From IMG/VR virus record IMGVR_UViG_3300047550_001190, positions 1 to 37,750 of that record: a DNA stretch of 37,750 nucleotides; one strand, written 5' to 3'. The stretch comes from a virus. Below are positions 24,270 to 32,350 of this stretch, in pieces. The translations under genes were made by a program, and so were the position numbers. Positions within the stretch are counted from its first letter, which is position 1. Every line of letters begins with the position of its first letter. The notes under the pieces are model-generated. The model was not told the DNA's origin. It saw only the letters and a list, made by a program, of their open reading frames with translations, and did no database searches.

Positions 24270-24560
24270 TTAATTAGCATTTTTTAATGACTGAATTATT
24301 ATTGGTAAATTGCCTGGAATTCTTATTTGTTTTCCAAGCGGTATAGAAAGTTTTCCATTACCTAAATTATTTGCATTTGCAATAACCCACCAATATGATT
24401 CATTACCATAATATTTTTTAGCTAAACTGTCAAGGTAATCTTGTTCACCAGCAATAATATAAATGTCAGTGGTGTCTGGTTGAATAACAGGGTAATACGT
24501 AGTGTTATATACTCGTTGACCATCCCATCTTTTACTTATAGGTGTAAATTGATATCTCAT
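24270..24560 (-). CDS. LysM-like baseplate protein, gp53-like
   Basis: A 96-aa protein. The central part, AGEQDYLDSLAKKYYGNESY followed by WWVIANANNLGNGKLSIPLG and KQIRIP, is a LysM-type fold pattern: 'G-x-xDxLDxLAxKYYG...YWWVIAxANN...G...IPxGxxLRIP'. T4 baseplate wedge protein gp53 and tail proteins of the gpX type contain such a domain. It would join the wedges or the hub at the centre of the baseplate. The ATG lies two bases after the stop of the 871-aa gene, and the hub-like gene starts five bases after its stop, so all three are one operon. Confidence 0.7.
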   Translation of the reverse strand: MRYQFTPISKRWDGQRVYNTTYYPVIQPDTTDIYIIAGEQDYLDSLAKKYYGNESYWWVIANANNLGNGKLSIPLGKQIRIPGNLPIIIQSLKNAN

Positions 24561-24562
24561 AA

Positions 24563-27178
24563 TTATGGATTGGTTGTTTGTTGTGTATTATTGTTTGCGG
24601 CTGCTAAATCATTATCATAACGAACATTAACTGAAAATGTGTTCAGTCCATTTAATACATCATCATAAGTATCAACTCTTGTAACTCCATCTCTTGCCAA
24701 CTGTTGTTTATCCATTTGTAAATTATATTGAGCAGCTATTTGATTAGCAAATTCATCCACTGTGACATTTTTGACTGGAGCATCACCCCATATTGCTCTA
24801 CCTGTCTTAGGAAGATCTTTTTCAAGAACATTCATTTCAATTTGAATATCAGCTTGTCTTGGAAATTGTGCTACTCTACCCAGTGAATTAGCTTTTCTTT
24901 GGTCAACCGAACTATTCAGTAAAATATTTTCTTCGTTCCAATTAATTGCTTTTTGTGGATTAGATCCATAGTATGGACCATAATACCAATTTTGATTATT
25001 TTTTGATGCTTCTTCTGGTATTGTTTCCCAACCAGCATCTTCTGGAATAGTTACGTTACAACTATTGATAACCACGTTATGATTCTTATAGAAATCACCT
25101 AACGTAAGTTGAACCATTGGAGCCACCATAAATCCACCAAACTGTTGTAGTGTATAATTGGATGGTCTTGTCAATCCAACTAAATAATTGATTCTGTTCC
25201 ACATAGGCATCAACTCTTTGATACTATGTGCTACTACAGAGAAATTAAAGCTAACGCTACGAGTAAATCCTTTATAGTAATACAACTTGTCTGGTCGTCC
25301 TAAATATTCAATAGTTTCCCAAGTAGCATTATTATTATCATTAATGCTTTTTACTGTGGCATTGAATGGTATGTATTTCTTGTTTACAATATCATAGAAA
25401 TAAAACTTGATGATATCTGGTCCATATGATCCAAACTCTTTTGTGTTAGCATATAAAGCATCAAATTGTGGTGGTCTTAATACTTCCAATGCATTTACAT
25501 AATCAACGTTATTTGTTGGTCTGATATATCTATCATTTGGACCTTCACCAAGTCTTGTGGGAACTTCTTTGCCTGGTTGTGGATTGGCTCTAAACAATCC
25601 TTGATATGTTTTGTTGTCGATACCAGGTTGATTCTTCTTGGCAGGATCAACGGCTTTAACAAAATCCATACCAATTTCATTTGTGTTAAATTTTGCGAAT
25701 TGAAGGGGTTTTAATCCTTTACCATTTACGTTATATTTTGTTTTATTAGGTCCACCAATATCTGTTAAAACCGAATCTAAATTGTTAATAATTTTTTTAA
25801 CGTAAAGATTTTCTTCGTCAGCATACGTGTCTTTGAAATTTTTTGGTTGTTCAACTAATGCTTTATAGTTTAATAGTTGATCACTTTTTTCAATTTCAAG
25901 ATTATTGTCAATTCCTCCACCAACTAAGTCTCCATATTTTAATGAATTGCCTTGTTCCGAATTTTTACTCTTTTCGGTTCCTATTGAATTGGATTTAAAT
26001 GGTGTTCCTCCGTCATATACACCAACTTCATCAGTTGTTGAATAACTTATTGACGATTTACTTGATCTAGCCAAATTGATTGTAACTGTTGATCTTACAA
26101 CATTTGGTTTGTTACTAGACTCACCATAAAAACGTTGAGGAACAGCTTGAGAATAACTTGCTCTTTTGCCAAATCCAATCGAATTCAACAATCCACTTAA
26201 AATACCTCCACCACCTACACCGGTTGATGATGGATTAAATAATTTGCCAGCGTTTAGATACAAATCATAGGTTTGTTCGTCTGCACGGTATTTTGATGCC
26301 CACGGTTGTTTTGGGGGAAGAATGCCACCTATAGCAGTATTGTTTTGTATAAATTTTCCAATACCAGATAATAGTCTGCCAAAAAATGATCCTCCGCCTT
26401 GATTTACTAATCTTGTGTATCTAGCAGCATTATATGCATTTGTAGCAGTTTGTCCTCTCAACAGGTCTTTAACGTCACCTCTAGCTATAGGAGCGACCAC
26501 TTCATCAGCACGGTCTCCACCACCAACTAAACTGGTTAATGTGCTTAAACCAAGTCCGTTACTTGCTGTGCTAGCAACAGACGATCTTGGTGGTGGTGGT
26601 TGAGGAGGTGCGCTGCCAACCAAAGCACCAACTGTGGATACCACACTTCCAATGCCAAGTCCGTTTATAATACCTCCAAGAACATTACTGGTGTCAATAT
26701 GACGAGTTGGTCTGTCGAGTAAACCAAATGACGCGGGTCTTAATGCAGCAATTAATGGTGAACCTGGATTATATACCTTTGTTTCGTCAAATGCTTGATA
26801 TCCTTGAAGAATCAATTGTTTGACTATGAATTGTGTTCCATTACTAGATCCAAGATATTTTCTAATTAAATTTGCATCTGCGGCAGCTGCATTGACTATA
26901 TTAGTAATTTTTCCAGATCGTTGACCTTGATTTGGATTTTTATAATCATATCTTTTCTTTAAAGCATCTGCCAGACCCACATCTTCTGGTTTATTAATAC
27001 TATATAATTTTTCAGCATTTCCGTTATTTTCAAACAAAGCACGTATTTTGCCTGGGGATCTAATATTAATAAAATCAGGTGGAGGAAGTGTTAAACCAGC
27101 ACCTTGAACATTTGATAACGTGGTGATTTGGTCTGATCCACCTGTAAATCCTTCTACGAATGTATTGCTATTTGCCAT
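24563..27178 (-). CDS. Baseplate-tube junction protein (gp48/gp54-like), large
   Basis: An 871-aa virion protein. The region about 640-760, with GFTRSVSFNFSVVAHSIKEL, MWNRINYLVGLTRPSNY, GGFMVAPMVQLTLGDFYKNH and VTIPEDAGWE, resembles proteins that cap the baseplate and start the tail tube (T4 gp48 and gp54): a 'F.F.V.A.s..EL.PMW..iN.L.GL..P' pattern followed by 'P...LTLGD'. The first 440 residues are long, Gly/Ser/Pro-rich and variable. The C-terminus ends in an Asn/Thr-rich tail. It follows the tape measure gene, with TATTTATA four bases before its ATG. Family assignment is moderate; a baseplate role is more secure. Confidence 0.55.
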   Translation of the reverse strand: MANSNTFVEGFTGGSDQITTLSNVQGAGLTLPPPDFINIRSPGKIRALFENNGNAEKLYSINKPEDVGLADALKKRYDYKNPNQGQRSGKITNIVNAAAADANLIRKYLGSSNGTQFIVKQLILQGYQAFDETKVYNPGSPLIAALRPASFGLLDRPTRHIDTSNVLGGIINGLGIGSVVSTVGALVGSAPPQPPPPRSSVASTASNGLGLSTLTSLVGGGDRADEVVAPIARGDVKDLLRGQTATNAYNAARYTRLVNQGGGSFFGRLLSGIGKFIQNNTAIGGILPPKQPWASKYRADEQTYDLYLNAGKLFNPSSTGVGGGGILSGLLNSIGFGKRASYSQAVPQRFYGESSNKPNVVRSTVTINLARSSKSSISYSTTDEVGVYDGGTPFKSNSIGTEKSKNSEQGNSLKYGDLVGGGIDNNLEIEKSDQLLNYKALVEQPKNFKDTYADEENLYVKKIINNLDSVLTDIGGPNKTKYNVNGKGLKPLQFAKFNTNEIGMDFVKAVDPAKKNQPGIDNKTYQGLFRANPQPGKEVPTRLGEGPNDRYIRPTNNVDYVNALEVLRPPQFDALYANTKEFGSYGPDIIKFYFYDIVNKKYIPFNATVKSINDNNNATWETIEYLGRPDKLYYYKGFTRSVSFNFSVVAHSIKELMPMWNRINYLVGLTRPSNYTLQQFGGFMVAPMVQLTLGDFYKNHNVVINSCNVTIPEDAGWETIPEEASKNNQNWYYGPYYGSNPQKAINWNEENILLNSSVDQRKANSLGRVAQFPRQADIQIEMNVLEKDLPKTGRAIWGDAPVKNVTVDEFANQIAAQYNLQMDKQQLARDGVTRVDTYDDVLNGLNTFSVNVRYDNDLAAANNNTQQTTNP

Positions 27179-27182
27179 TGTA

Positions 27183-27190
27183 TATAAATA
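27183..27190 (-). promoter_or_regulatory. TATTTATA motif, 4 nt before the 871-aa gene
   Basis: Coding-strand TATTTATATACA-ATG in the 21-bp gap after the tape measure stop. Confidence 0.5.
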
Positions 27191-27199
27191 GTATTATAC

Positions 27200-29845
27200 T
27201 TAGAATGTTGCTTGTCCTAATGATCCTCTTGTATTAGAAGATTTAGCCAAAGCATAGTTAACCTTTTGACCATCAAGATTAACTGAGATACCACCATTAA
27301 CCATAGTTTCAGTTAAGTTATCGACTCTATCAGCAATAAATCTTAAACCTTCTTCTAGTTTTGCCATACCAGCATCTTTTGTCTCGTTCATCTTGGCTAA
27401 TACTTCAGCTCCTTTTACATCAATATTGAGTTCTGGTAGTTTAGTTCCAGACAGTTCTTTTAATGCACCAGCAGCAACTTTGATTCCAGCAGCTGCATTG
27501 CTCAATAATGACAACTGTGTTGTTATTCTGGTCAATTCTCTTGTGGGAAACAATATCATAGCAGCACCCAATATACCCAGTGAGTAACTTAGTGCTGTTA
27601 TACCTGCTGCTCCAACAAGAAGTAATGGAGCAACAAGAGCAAGTTTTATAAGTGGAGCAGAAACACCAGCTATGACCTCTGGTAGTTGTTTGAATGCTGC
27701 CAACATGGTTTCAAATGCTTTGGTAAGAACTCCGGCTACAATAGTTGCCAACCCAGTAAATATCACTCCTAAAATTGCGAGTGATGGAGCTATCATTTGA
27801 ATAGCTTTAGCAAATCCAATTGCTGCTAATGATACTATTCCTAGAGCAGCTGCAAATAATATTACCCCCACGTTTAAACCTGGTATCAACATTATTGCTC
27901 CTAGTGCTACCAGTGAAACACCAAGTATTACAAGTGCTTTGGTAAATGCCATTATTTGTTCACCGCTCACACTTCCCAACATACTAAATGCTTTGGCTAG
28001 ACCCATCACCGACAATGTTAATATTCCTAAAACCAGTGCCATTTTTATAAGTTGAGCTGGACTTATTGAACCAAATGCGGAAGCCATGCCTTTGATTCCT
28101 CTTGCCATAGACTCCAGTCCTTTACCAACACCAGTTCCGGCAGATTCTGCAGCTTTTGCCAAGGCATCTCCAAGAAAATTAAGCACCGAGGATAATGTTC
28201 CTTTTAGTAGTTTAAACGTTCCAATTACTAAAAGAATGGCCGTAACGCCTACTGCTGCCCATTTACCAAGTGGATTTTCAATATTGGTTATTAACGATAT
28301 AAATTTGAAGAAATAAACTTGAACACCCATGATCAAGTCATAAAGTGGTTTCATCAATTTACCAATATTATTCAAAGCTTCTTGTTTTGCTTGAGTTAAT
28401 TTTTGAAGTTCTGCTTCAGCAGTTTTTTGTTCAAGTATTTTTTTGAGTTCTTCTTTACGTGCTTCAAGCCCACCCTTCTGTAATTTTTCAAGCTCCTTTT
28501 GAGCCTTTTTCATTTTTTCTGCTTCTTCTGGGAACATACGTTCAGCCTCAAGCATGTTCTTACGTTGAGTTTGAATCTTTTGTAGTTCACCAAAATCTTT
28601 ACCAGTAGCTTCAGCAAGTGCTTTACGTTGGTTGTAATTCAATTTATCAAGATCACCAACACGTTCAACTTCTTTTTGTAATGCTTTTTCAGCACCAAGC
28701 AAATCACCAGCAAATGCCAATCTACGTGATTCATTAAAATTTATATTTTGACCAAGCAATGCGGAGGCTTTTAATTCTGCACCAATTGATGATTCAAAAT
28801 TTAAAAGTGCTTCGGCTGACTTGGCCATACCGTCTAATGAAGTTCCGAGTTTTCTTGCTTCAGCTGCTTGTTTGATTAACTCAGCAGTATTGCCTTTAAA
28901 GATTGTTCTAACAGCACCACTTGCACTGGCAACATCTCTCATTACTGTGCCGATTGGAACACCGGCTGCTTCGGCTGCTTTAGAAGCAATTGCGGTCATT
29001 GCTTCTTGAGCCATAACAGACGTGCCGCCTACTTCAGCAAGTGTGGTTTGAAACTTGGTTGCTTCATCAACACTCAAACCAGTCAAACGACTAATGTTTG
29101 CTGATTCTTTACCAATTGCGGCAAGTTGTGGTCCAGTAAGAGCATATTCTTTACGAATAGCAGTAACGGCAGCAAGTATTTCTTGATTTGATGCTAAATT
29201 AGTTGATAATCCAGTATTGACTTTCTGAATTTCTTTATACTGATTATTGATTTCGTCTTTGGTTGTTCCTTGTGCTTTGGCAGTGTCGCTCAACAATTTG
29301 TCATATCCTTCGGCCAATGACATGATTGTTTGATATACTCCTAAAATTTTGTCGTAAAGTTCTCTATTTCGTTTTAATGCTGATGCTTCTTGTTCAGCAG
29401 CACGTGCAGCCATTCCAGCTTGACCAGCTTTTCTACCAATCAAAAGTCTTTGTGTTTCCAAATTGTCTGCGACCAATTGGTTTAGGCGAAGTTCTTCTGT
29501 AACAGTTAAACGGACACCCGCTGATCTTTTAGCTTCTAATTCGTTTCTTTCTTTTATATATGAATTTATTCTAAAAACATCACTAAGAGCTCTTTCTTGA
29601 ACACTCTTCATTTCAAGAGCTTTGTTTTTTAATGCAGTTTCTTGAACTTGCATTTCCGCTAATTTTTTTGTAGTCAATGCAGCTGGATCAACCCAACCAT
29701 TCATTTTTTTACCAAGATCTTCAGCTGATCTAGTAATAGAATTAAGGTTCTTCATGCCTTCTTCAAGTTCTTTAGCAAATTTTTTGCCAACTCCTTGAAG
29801 TGCTTGTTCCAAACTTCTGATGTCTTTATCGAACGACGATGCCAT
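27200..29845 (-). CDS. Tape measure protein
   Basis: An 881-aa protein with the usual tape-measure design: long helical, coiled-coil N-terminal part (1-500) rich in Ala, Glu and Lys, then several hydrophobic stretches (about 530-800: WAAVGVTAILLVIGTFKLL, LVILGVSLVALGAIMLIPG and others) and a helical C-terminal end. It sets tail length and is ejected with the DNA. At roughly 1.5 angstrom per residue it would correspond to a tail of about 130 nm. It sits directly downstream of the probable chaperone frameshift ORF, the conserved order of tailed phages. A TATTTATT motif lies 16 nt before the ATG. Confidence 0.85.
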   Translation of the reverse strand: MASSFDKDIRSLEQALQGVGKKFAKELEEGMKNLNSITRSAEDLGKKMNGWVDPAALTTKKLAEMQVQETALKNKALEMKSVQERALSDVFRINSYIKERNELEAKRSAGVRLTVTEELRLNQLVADNLETQRLLIGRKAGQAGMAARAAEQEASALKRNRELYDKILGVYQTIMSLAEGYDKLLSDTAKAQGTTKDEINNQYKEIQKVNTGLSTNLASNQEILAAVTAIRKEYALTGPQLAAIGKESANISRLTGLSVDEATKFQTTLAEVGGTSVMAQEAMTAIASKAAEAAGVPIGTVMRDVASASGAVRTIFKGNTAELIKQAAEARKLGTSLDGMAKSAEALLNFESSIGAELKASALLGQNINFNESRRLAFAGDLLGAEKALQKEVERVGDLDKLNYNQRKALAEATGKDFGELQKIQTQRKNMLEAERMFPEEAEKMKKAQKELEKLQKGGLEARKEELKKILEQKTAEAELQKLTQAKQEALNNIGKLMKPLYDLIMGVQVYFFKFISLITNIENPLGKWAAVGVTAILLVIGTFKLLKGTLSSVLNFLGDALAKAAESAGTGVGKGLESMARGIKGMASAFGSISPAQLIKMALVLGILTLSVMGLAKAFSMLGSVSGEQIMAFTKALVILGVSLVALGAIMLIPGLNVGVILFAAALGIVSLAAIGFAKAIQMIAPSLAILGVIFTGLATIVAGVLTKAFETMLAAFKQLPEVIAGVSAPLIKLALVAPLLLVGAAGITALSYSLGILGAAMILFPTRELTRITTQLSLLSNAAAGIKVAAGALKELSGTKLPELNIDVKGAEVLAKMNETKDAGMAKLEEGLRFIADRVDNLTETMVNGGISVNLDGQKVNYALAKSSNTRGSLGQATF

Positions 29846-29861
29846 ATTCTGTTATTATATT

Positions 29862-29869
29862 AATAAATA
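29862..29869 (-). promoter_or_regulatory. TATTTATT motif, 16 nt before the tape measure gene
   Basis: Coding-strand AGATATTTATTAATA between the frameshift ORF stop (29875) and the tape measure ATG. Confidence 0.5.
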
Positions 29870-29874
29870 TCTAG

Positions 29875-30117
29875 TTATCCAAAACTAGGTCTATCTATTT
29901 TACCAGAACGTGGTGGTGGTTTTGATGCTGATTTTGTTTGTTCAGCCTCTTTTTCCTTGGCATCTATGAGTTTTTTGTAATAAAAGTTTCTAAGATATAC
30001 TGGTAGGTTGTATACCTCAGTCGGAAAGAATCCTCCATTACCATAATAACAGAGGTCAAATATAACTTGTTGGATGTAAACCTTATACTCTGGAGTCAGG
30101 CCAAAAAAATTGGACAG
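29875..30117 (-). CDS. Start-less ORF, probably the frameshifted C-terminal part of the tail assembly chaperone
   Basis: An 80-codon frame between the chaperone and tape measure genes, closed upstream by TGA (30120-30118) and ending in TAA at 29877-29875. It has no ATG, GTG or TTG. Yet the peptide is protein-like: GLTPEYKVYIQQVIFDLCYY, then GNGGFFPTEVYNLPVYLRNF, a Lys/Glu helix and a polar tail ending RPSFG. It overlaps the end of the upstream gene in the +1 frame at a run of seven T (30109-30103), so a +1 or -2 slip at TTT-TTT-T yields a 337-aa fusion. Tailed phages commonly make such G/GT-type chaperone pairs just before the tape measure gene. Not detected by standard start-to-stop ORF finding. 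Confidence 0.75.
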   Translation of the reverse strand: MSNFFGLTPEYKVYIQQVIFDLCYYGNGGFFPTEVYNLPVYLRNFYYKKLIDAKEKEAEQTKSASKPPPRSGKIDRPSFG

Positions 30118-30889
30118 TCATTGGCACTGCTGCCCTTTCTTCGGCACCGCACTCTTTGCAACTAAAGTCAAATGATGAATCAATATCGGGAGTAAATTCT
30201 CTTACATATTGACGTAGAGCTAAACTGTCTCTACTTTGCATATTGTCAACAAATGACTTGATCTTGACTGGATCGGCATCACCATTGACTTCTACAATCA
30301 TTTTCTTTAGACGTGATGTAATTTCAGCAGAAGCAGTCTTGTTTAATTTTGTCAAAGCGGTTGCGTCACGTTCAATAGACTTTTCGTCTTCGTCTGTCAA
30401 CAATTTGAACTTTATATTAACCTTTGAATAGGGTAAAGTATAATCAAACAAATTTACGCCTGGTTCAAATTTTGTTTCGTCCAATTCCTTTTCTTTGAGC
30501 TCACTCAGATTTACATTTACTTTGTTAACAGATTGACATTTAGGGCATGGAACATCAACTGGACCATAATTGTCACCATAAGCTATACGACGAACTGCAA
30601 AGATTACAGCATTTTTATCGCCAATAAGAAAGTCGGTTGTTTTGATGTTTTTATCAACAATAAGAGACTCAAGAAGTTTATCAATTGCCAATCCTTTCTT
30701 GAGAAGATTTGGGCTGGTAAGAATATCTTCTTCTTTAGCAGTCATCATCTTTATTTCAACTGTTCCTTTTGATAATGGATGATTTGCTGGATAAAACAAT
30801 CCTTTACTCGGAAGATCTATAACTTCAGTAGGAAACGTATTTTGTGGTTTGTTGACCGCTGTTCTTTGTAAAACAATTTCTTCGCTCAT
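30083..30889 (-). CDS. Tail assembly chaperone / gp26-like zinc-motif protein
   Basis: A 268-aa protein. It contains PCPKC (near 118) and SCKEC (near 245), two CxxC pairs that could bind one zinc. The N-terminus includes EVIDLPSKGLFYPANHPLSK and the end reads PMTVQFFWPDSRV. From memory, this layout (LPSxGLxY, CPxC, a helical acidic middle, FFWP at the end) is found in T4-family baseplate-hub or tail-assembly proteins of the gp26 group. The zero frame stops five codons after the T7 run; slippage there would continue into the 29875-30117 frame. Its position immediately before the tape measure gene fits a chaperone that keeps the tape measure soluble. Confidence 0.6.
   Translation of the reverse strand: MSEEIVLQRTAVNKPQNTFPTEVIDLPSKGLFYPANHPLSKGTVEIKMMTAKEEDILTSPNLLKKGLAIDKLLESLIVDKNIKTTDFLIGDKNAVIFAVRRIAYGDNYGPVDVPCPKCQSVNKVNVNLSELKEKELDETKFEPGVNLFDYTLPYSKVNIKFKLLTDEDEKSIERDATALTKLNKTASAEITSRLKKMIVEVNGDADPVKIKSFVDNMQSRDSLALRQYVREFTPDIDSSFDFSCKECGAEERAAVPMTVQFFWPDSRV
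30100..30112 (-). promoter_or_regulatory. Probable programmed frameshift site
   Basis: Coding strand CAA-TTT-TTT-TGG: seven T (30109-30103). Zero frame reads Gln-Phe-Phe-Trp and stops soon after. A +1 shift gives Phe-Phe-Gly-Leu-Thr and a -2 shift adds one Phe before the same product. A -1 shift would meet TGA two codons later. Confidence 0.65.
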
Positions 30890-30933
30890 AAATTATAACA
30901 ATACATAGACCAATATCTGACTTTTTAAATATT

Positions 30934-31722
30934 TTATTTTGGCTTTATTTTATTTTGAGCATCTTGAGCCGCTTTAGTCAAAATTGTAGCTCTGGTATTA
31001 ATTTTAGCAATAGCATCTTTAAATTTTGATTCTGGCCCAATTAACGCATCCATAAAACTATTGTCTTCCTTGATCATTTGTTTCACTATTTCCTTATACT
31101 TTTGTTTTTTAGCTTCATCCATAGATTTATTTTTGGTTAATATATTATAAATACTTTTGACCACACCAGTTTTTACACCTGGATAATTAGTGGTAAAATT
31201 TTCAAAATCGTTGTTTGCTAAATCTTGTCTCAATGTGCTAGCACTGATACTTTGTCCGTTTTTGTCATCAGATCTACCTTGATACAATACTGGAGCATCA
31301 TCAGTCATTTCCACAGACGATACATTTTCTGGTGCTGTTCGGCCGTCCTTTGTTGGTTTAGTTTTATAACGTTGAACAGCAGCAGAAAATATCTTGCTTC
31401 GTTTTGCGTCTTCTGGACTCTTTGAACTTGCAGCCAAAGCAATCACTTCATTACTGTCTTTTGGCAAACTAAATACATATCCAAATGCAGCGTTCATTGG
31501 ACTGTCATCATCTACTGGAACCACTTTGATCTTTGGGTTGGTAGGCAATAGGTTCCAAATGGCCACACTTTGTTGACGGTTAATGCCATCACGTTCACTG
31601 GGTCCAACCATCACAATTACTTTGCCTACATCAGCCCTACTGGCAAATTTGTTAGCTAACCCCAAATGTCCAGCATGTGGTGGTTTGAATCCGCCTGGTA
31701 GTAGCACCGTTACTTTGTTCAT
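30934..31722 (-). CDS. HxGH-motif nucleotidylyltransferase with helical tail
   Basis: A 262-aa protein of the cytidylyltransferase/NMN adenylyltransferase superfamily. Nucleotide-binding motif GGFKPPHAGHL (10-20, HAGH 16-19) and the C-terminal signature ISASTLR (159-165, family ISxSxxR) are both intact, so it is probably active. The substrate cannot be read: NMN (NAD salvage), a lipid head group or a sugar phosphate are all possible. After the catalytic domain comes about 70 residues of charged helix (DEAKKQKYKEIVKQMIKEDN), unusual for such enzymes. It lies between gp19 and the chaperone gene in the tail operon, with a TATTTATT motif three bases before the ATG, so it is expressed with virion genes. 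Confidence 0.75.
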   Translation of the reverse strand: MNKVTVLLPGGFKPPHAGHLGLANKFASRADVGKVIVMVGPSERDGINRQQSVAIWNLLPTNPKIKVVPVDDDSPMNAAFGYVFSLPKDSNEVIALAASSKSPEDAKRSKIFSAAVQRYKTKPTKDGRTAPENVSSVEMTDDAPVLYQGRSDDKNGQSISASTLRQDLANNDFENFTTNYPGVKTGVVKSIYNILTKNKSMDEAKKQKYKEIVKQMIKEDNSFMDALIGPESKFKDAIAKINTRATILTKAAQDAQNKIKPK

Positions 31723-31725
31723 ATC

Positions 31726-31733
31726 AATAAATA
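31726..31733 (-). promoter_or_regulatory. TATTTATT motif, 3 nt before the nucleotidylyltransferase gene
   Basis: Coding-strand TATATTTATTGAT-ATG, just downstream of the gp19 terminator, so it may restart transcription. Confidence 0.5.
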
Positions 31734-31742
31734 TATGAAAAG

Positions 31743-31775
31743 AAAAAAACCCCTCGCTTTTTCAGCGAAGGGTTT
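31743..31775 (-). terminator. Rho-independent terminator after gp19
   Basis: A 12-bp stem AAACCCTTCGCT/AGCGAGGGGTTT with one G-T pair and a 5-base loop, followed by a T run on the minus strand. It separates the tail tube gene from the genes downstream. Confidence 0.9.
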
Positions 31776-31797
31776 AAAGGACATAAATGAACAAGAA

Positions 31798-32289
31798 TTA
31801 GTATTGAAGGATACAGTAGTCAGGTTGAATGGTCAAGTTAATTTTCATTGCTTCACCATCATTGCTCCAGTCTAGTGAGTTGAATGATGCTTCAGTGATG
31901 AATGCTCCCTTGAGGGTCCATTCTTCAACCTTATCACCAACTGGACCTAGAACGTTGACGGTCAAGTCTTTCTTGTAAAAGTCTTGATAACCATCACGAC
32001 CAGTTACAGATTCGTGGTGTAGACGAACCCATTCCATTACAGCTTGAGCACCACTTGGAACAACTGGATCATATAGTTCCATTGTGATTGTTCCCCAAAT
32101 GCTCTTGCCTTTGTAGAAGGTTCTGATGTTGATGTGATCAAGTTCTTTTGCAGCTTGAGTTATCTTTGGACGGTCTGTCTTCTTGATAATAAATGAAGGA
32201 ATGCCGTCACAATACAAGATAAAACGATTTTGAACCTTTGGCTCAAACGCTGTGTAAAATATTTCCGATGGATTTAGTAGTTCTGCCAT
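31798..32289 (-). CDS. Tail tube protein gp19
   Basis: A 163-aa protein matching T4-like gp19, which stacks in hexameric rings to form the inner tail tube. The features are NRFILYCDGIPSFIIKKTDR, HINIRTFYKGKSIWGTITME, LYDPVVPSGAQAVMEWVRLH, ESVTGRDGYQDFYKKDLTV and ILGP-like/GDKVEEWTLKGAFITEASF, ending DWSNDGEAMKINLTIQPDYC: all are the classic tube-protein order. It has the best ribosome binding site of the late genes (AAAGGA, eight bases before the ATG), a TATTTATA motif 24 nt upstream and its own strong terminator, as expected for an abundant structural protein. Confidence 0.92.
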   Translation of the reverse strand: MAELLNPSEIFYTAFEPKVQNRFILYCDGIPSFIIKKTDRPKITQAAKELDHINIRTFYKGKSIWGTITMELYDPVVPSGAQAVMEWVRLHHESVTGRDGYQDFYKKDLTVNVLGPVGDKVEEWTLKGAFITEASFNSLDWSNDGEAMKINLTIQPDYCILQY

Positions 32290-32313
32290 AATATTATTCC
32301 TTTATGTCCTAGA

Positions 32314-32321
32314 TATAAATA
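32314..32321 (-). promoter_or_regulatory. TATTTATA motif, 24 nt before gp19
   Basis: Coding-strand CATATTTATATC. Here the spacing leaves room for a normal leader with AAAGGA. Confidence 0.55.
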
Positions 32322-32350
32322 TGATTAAGATTAAATATTTATGATTTTTT

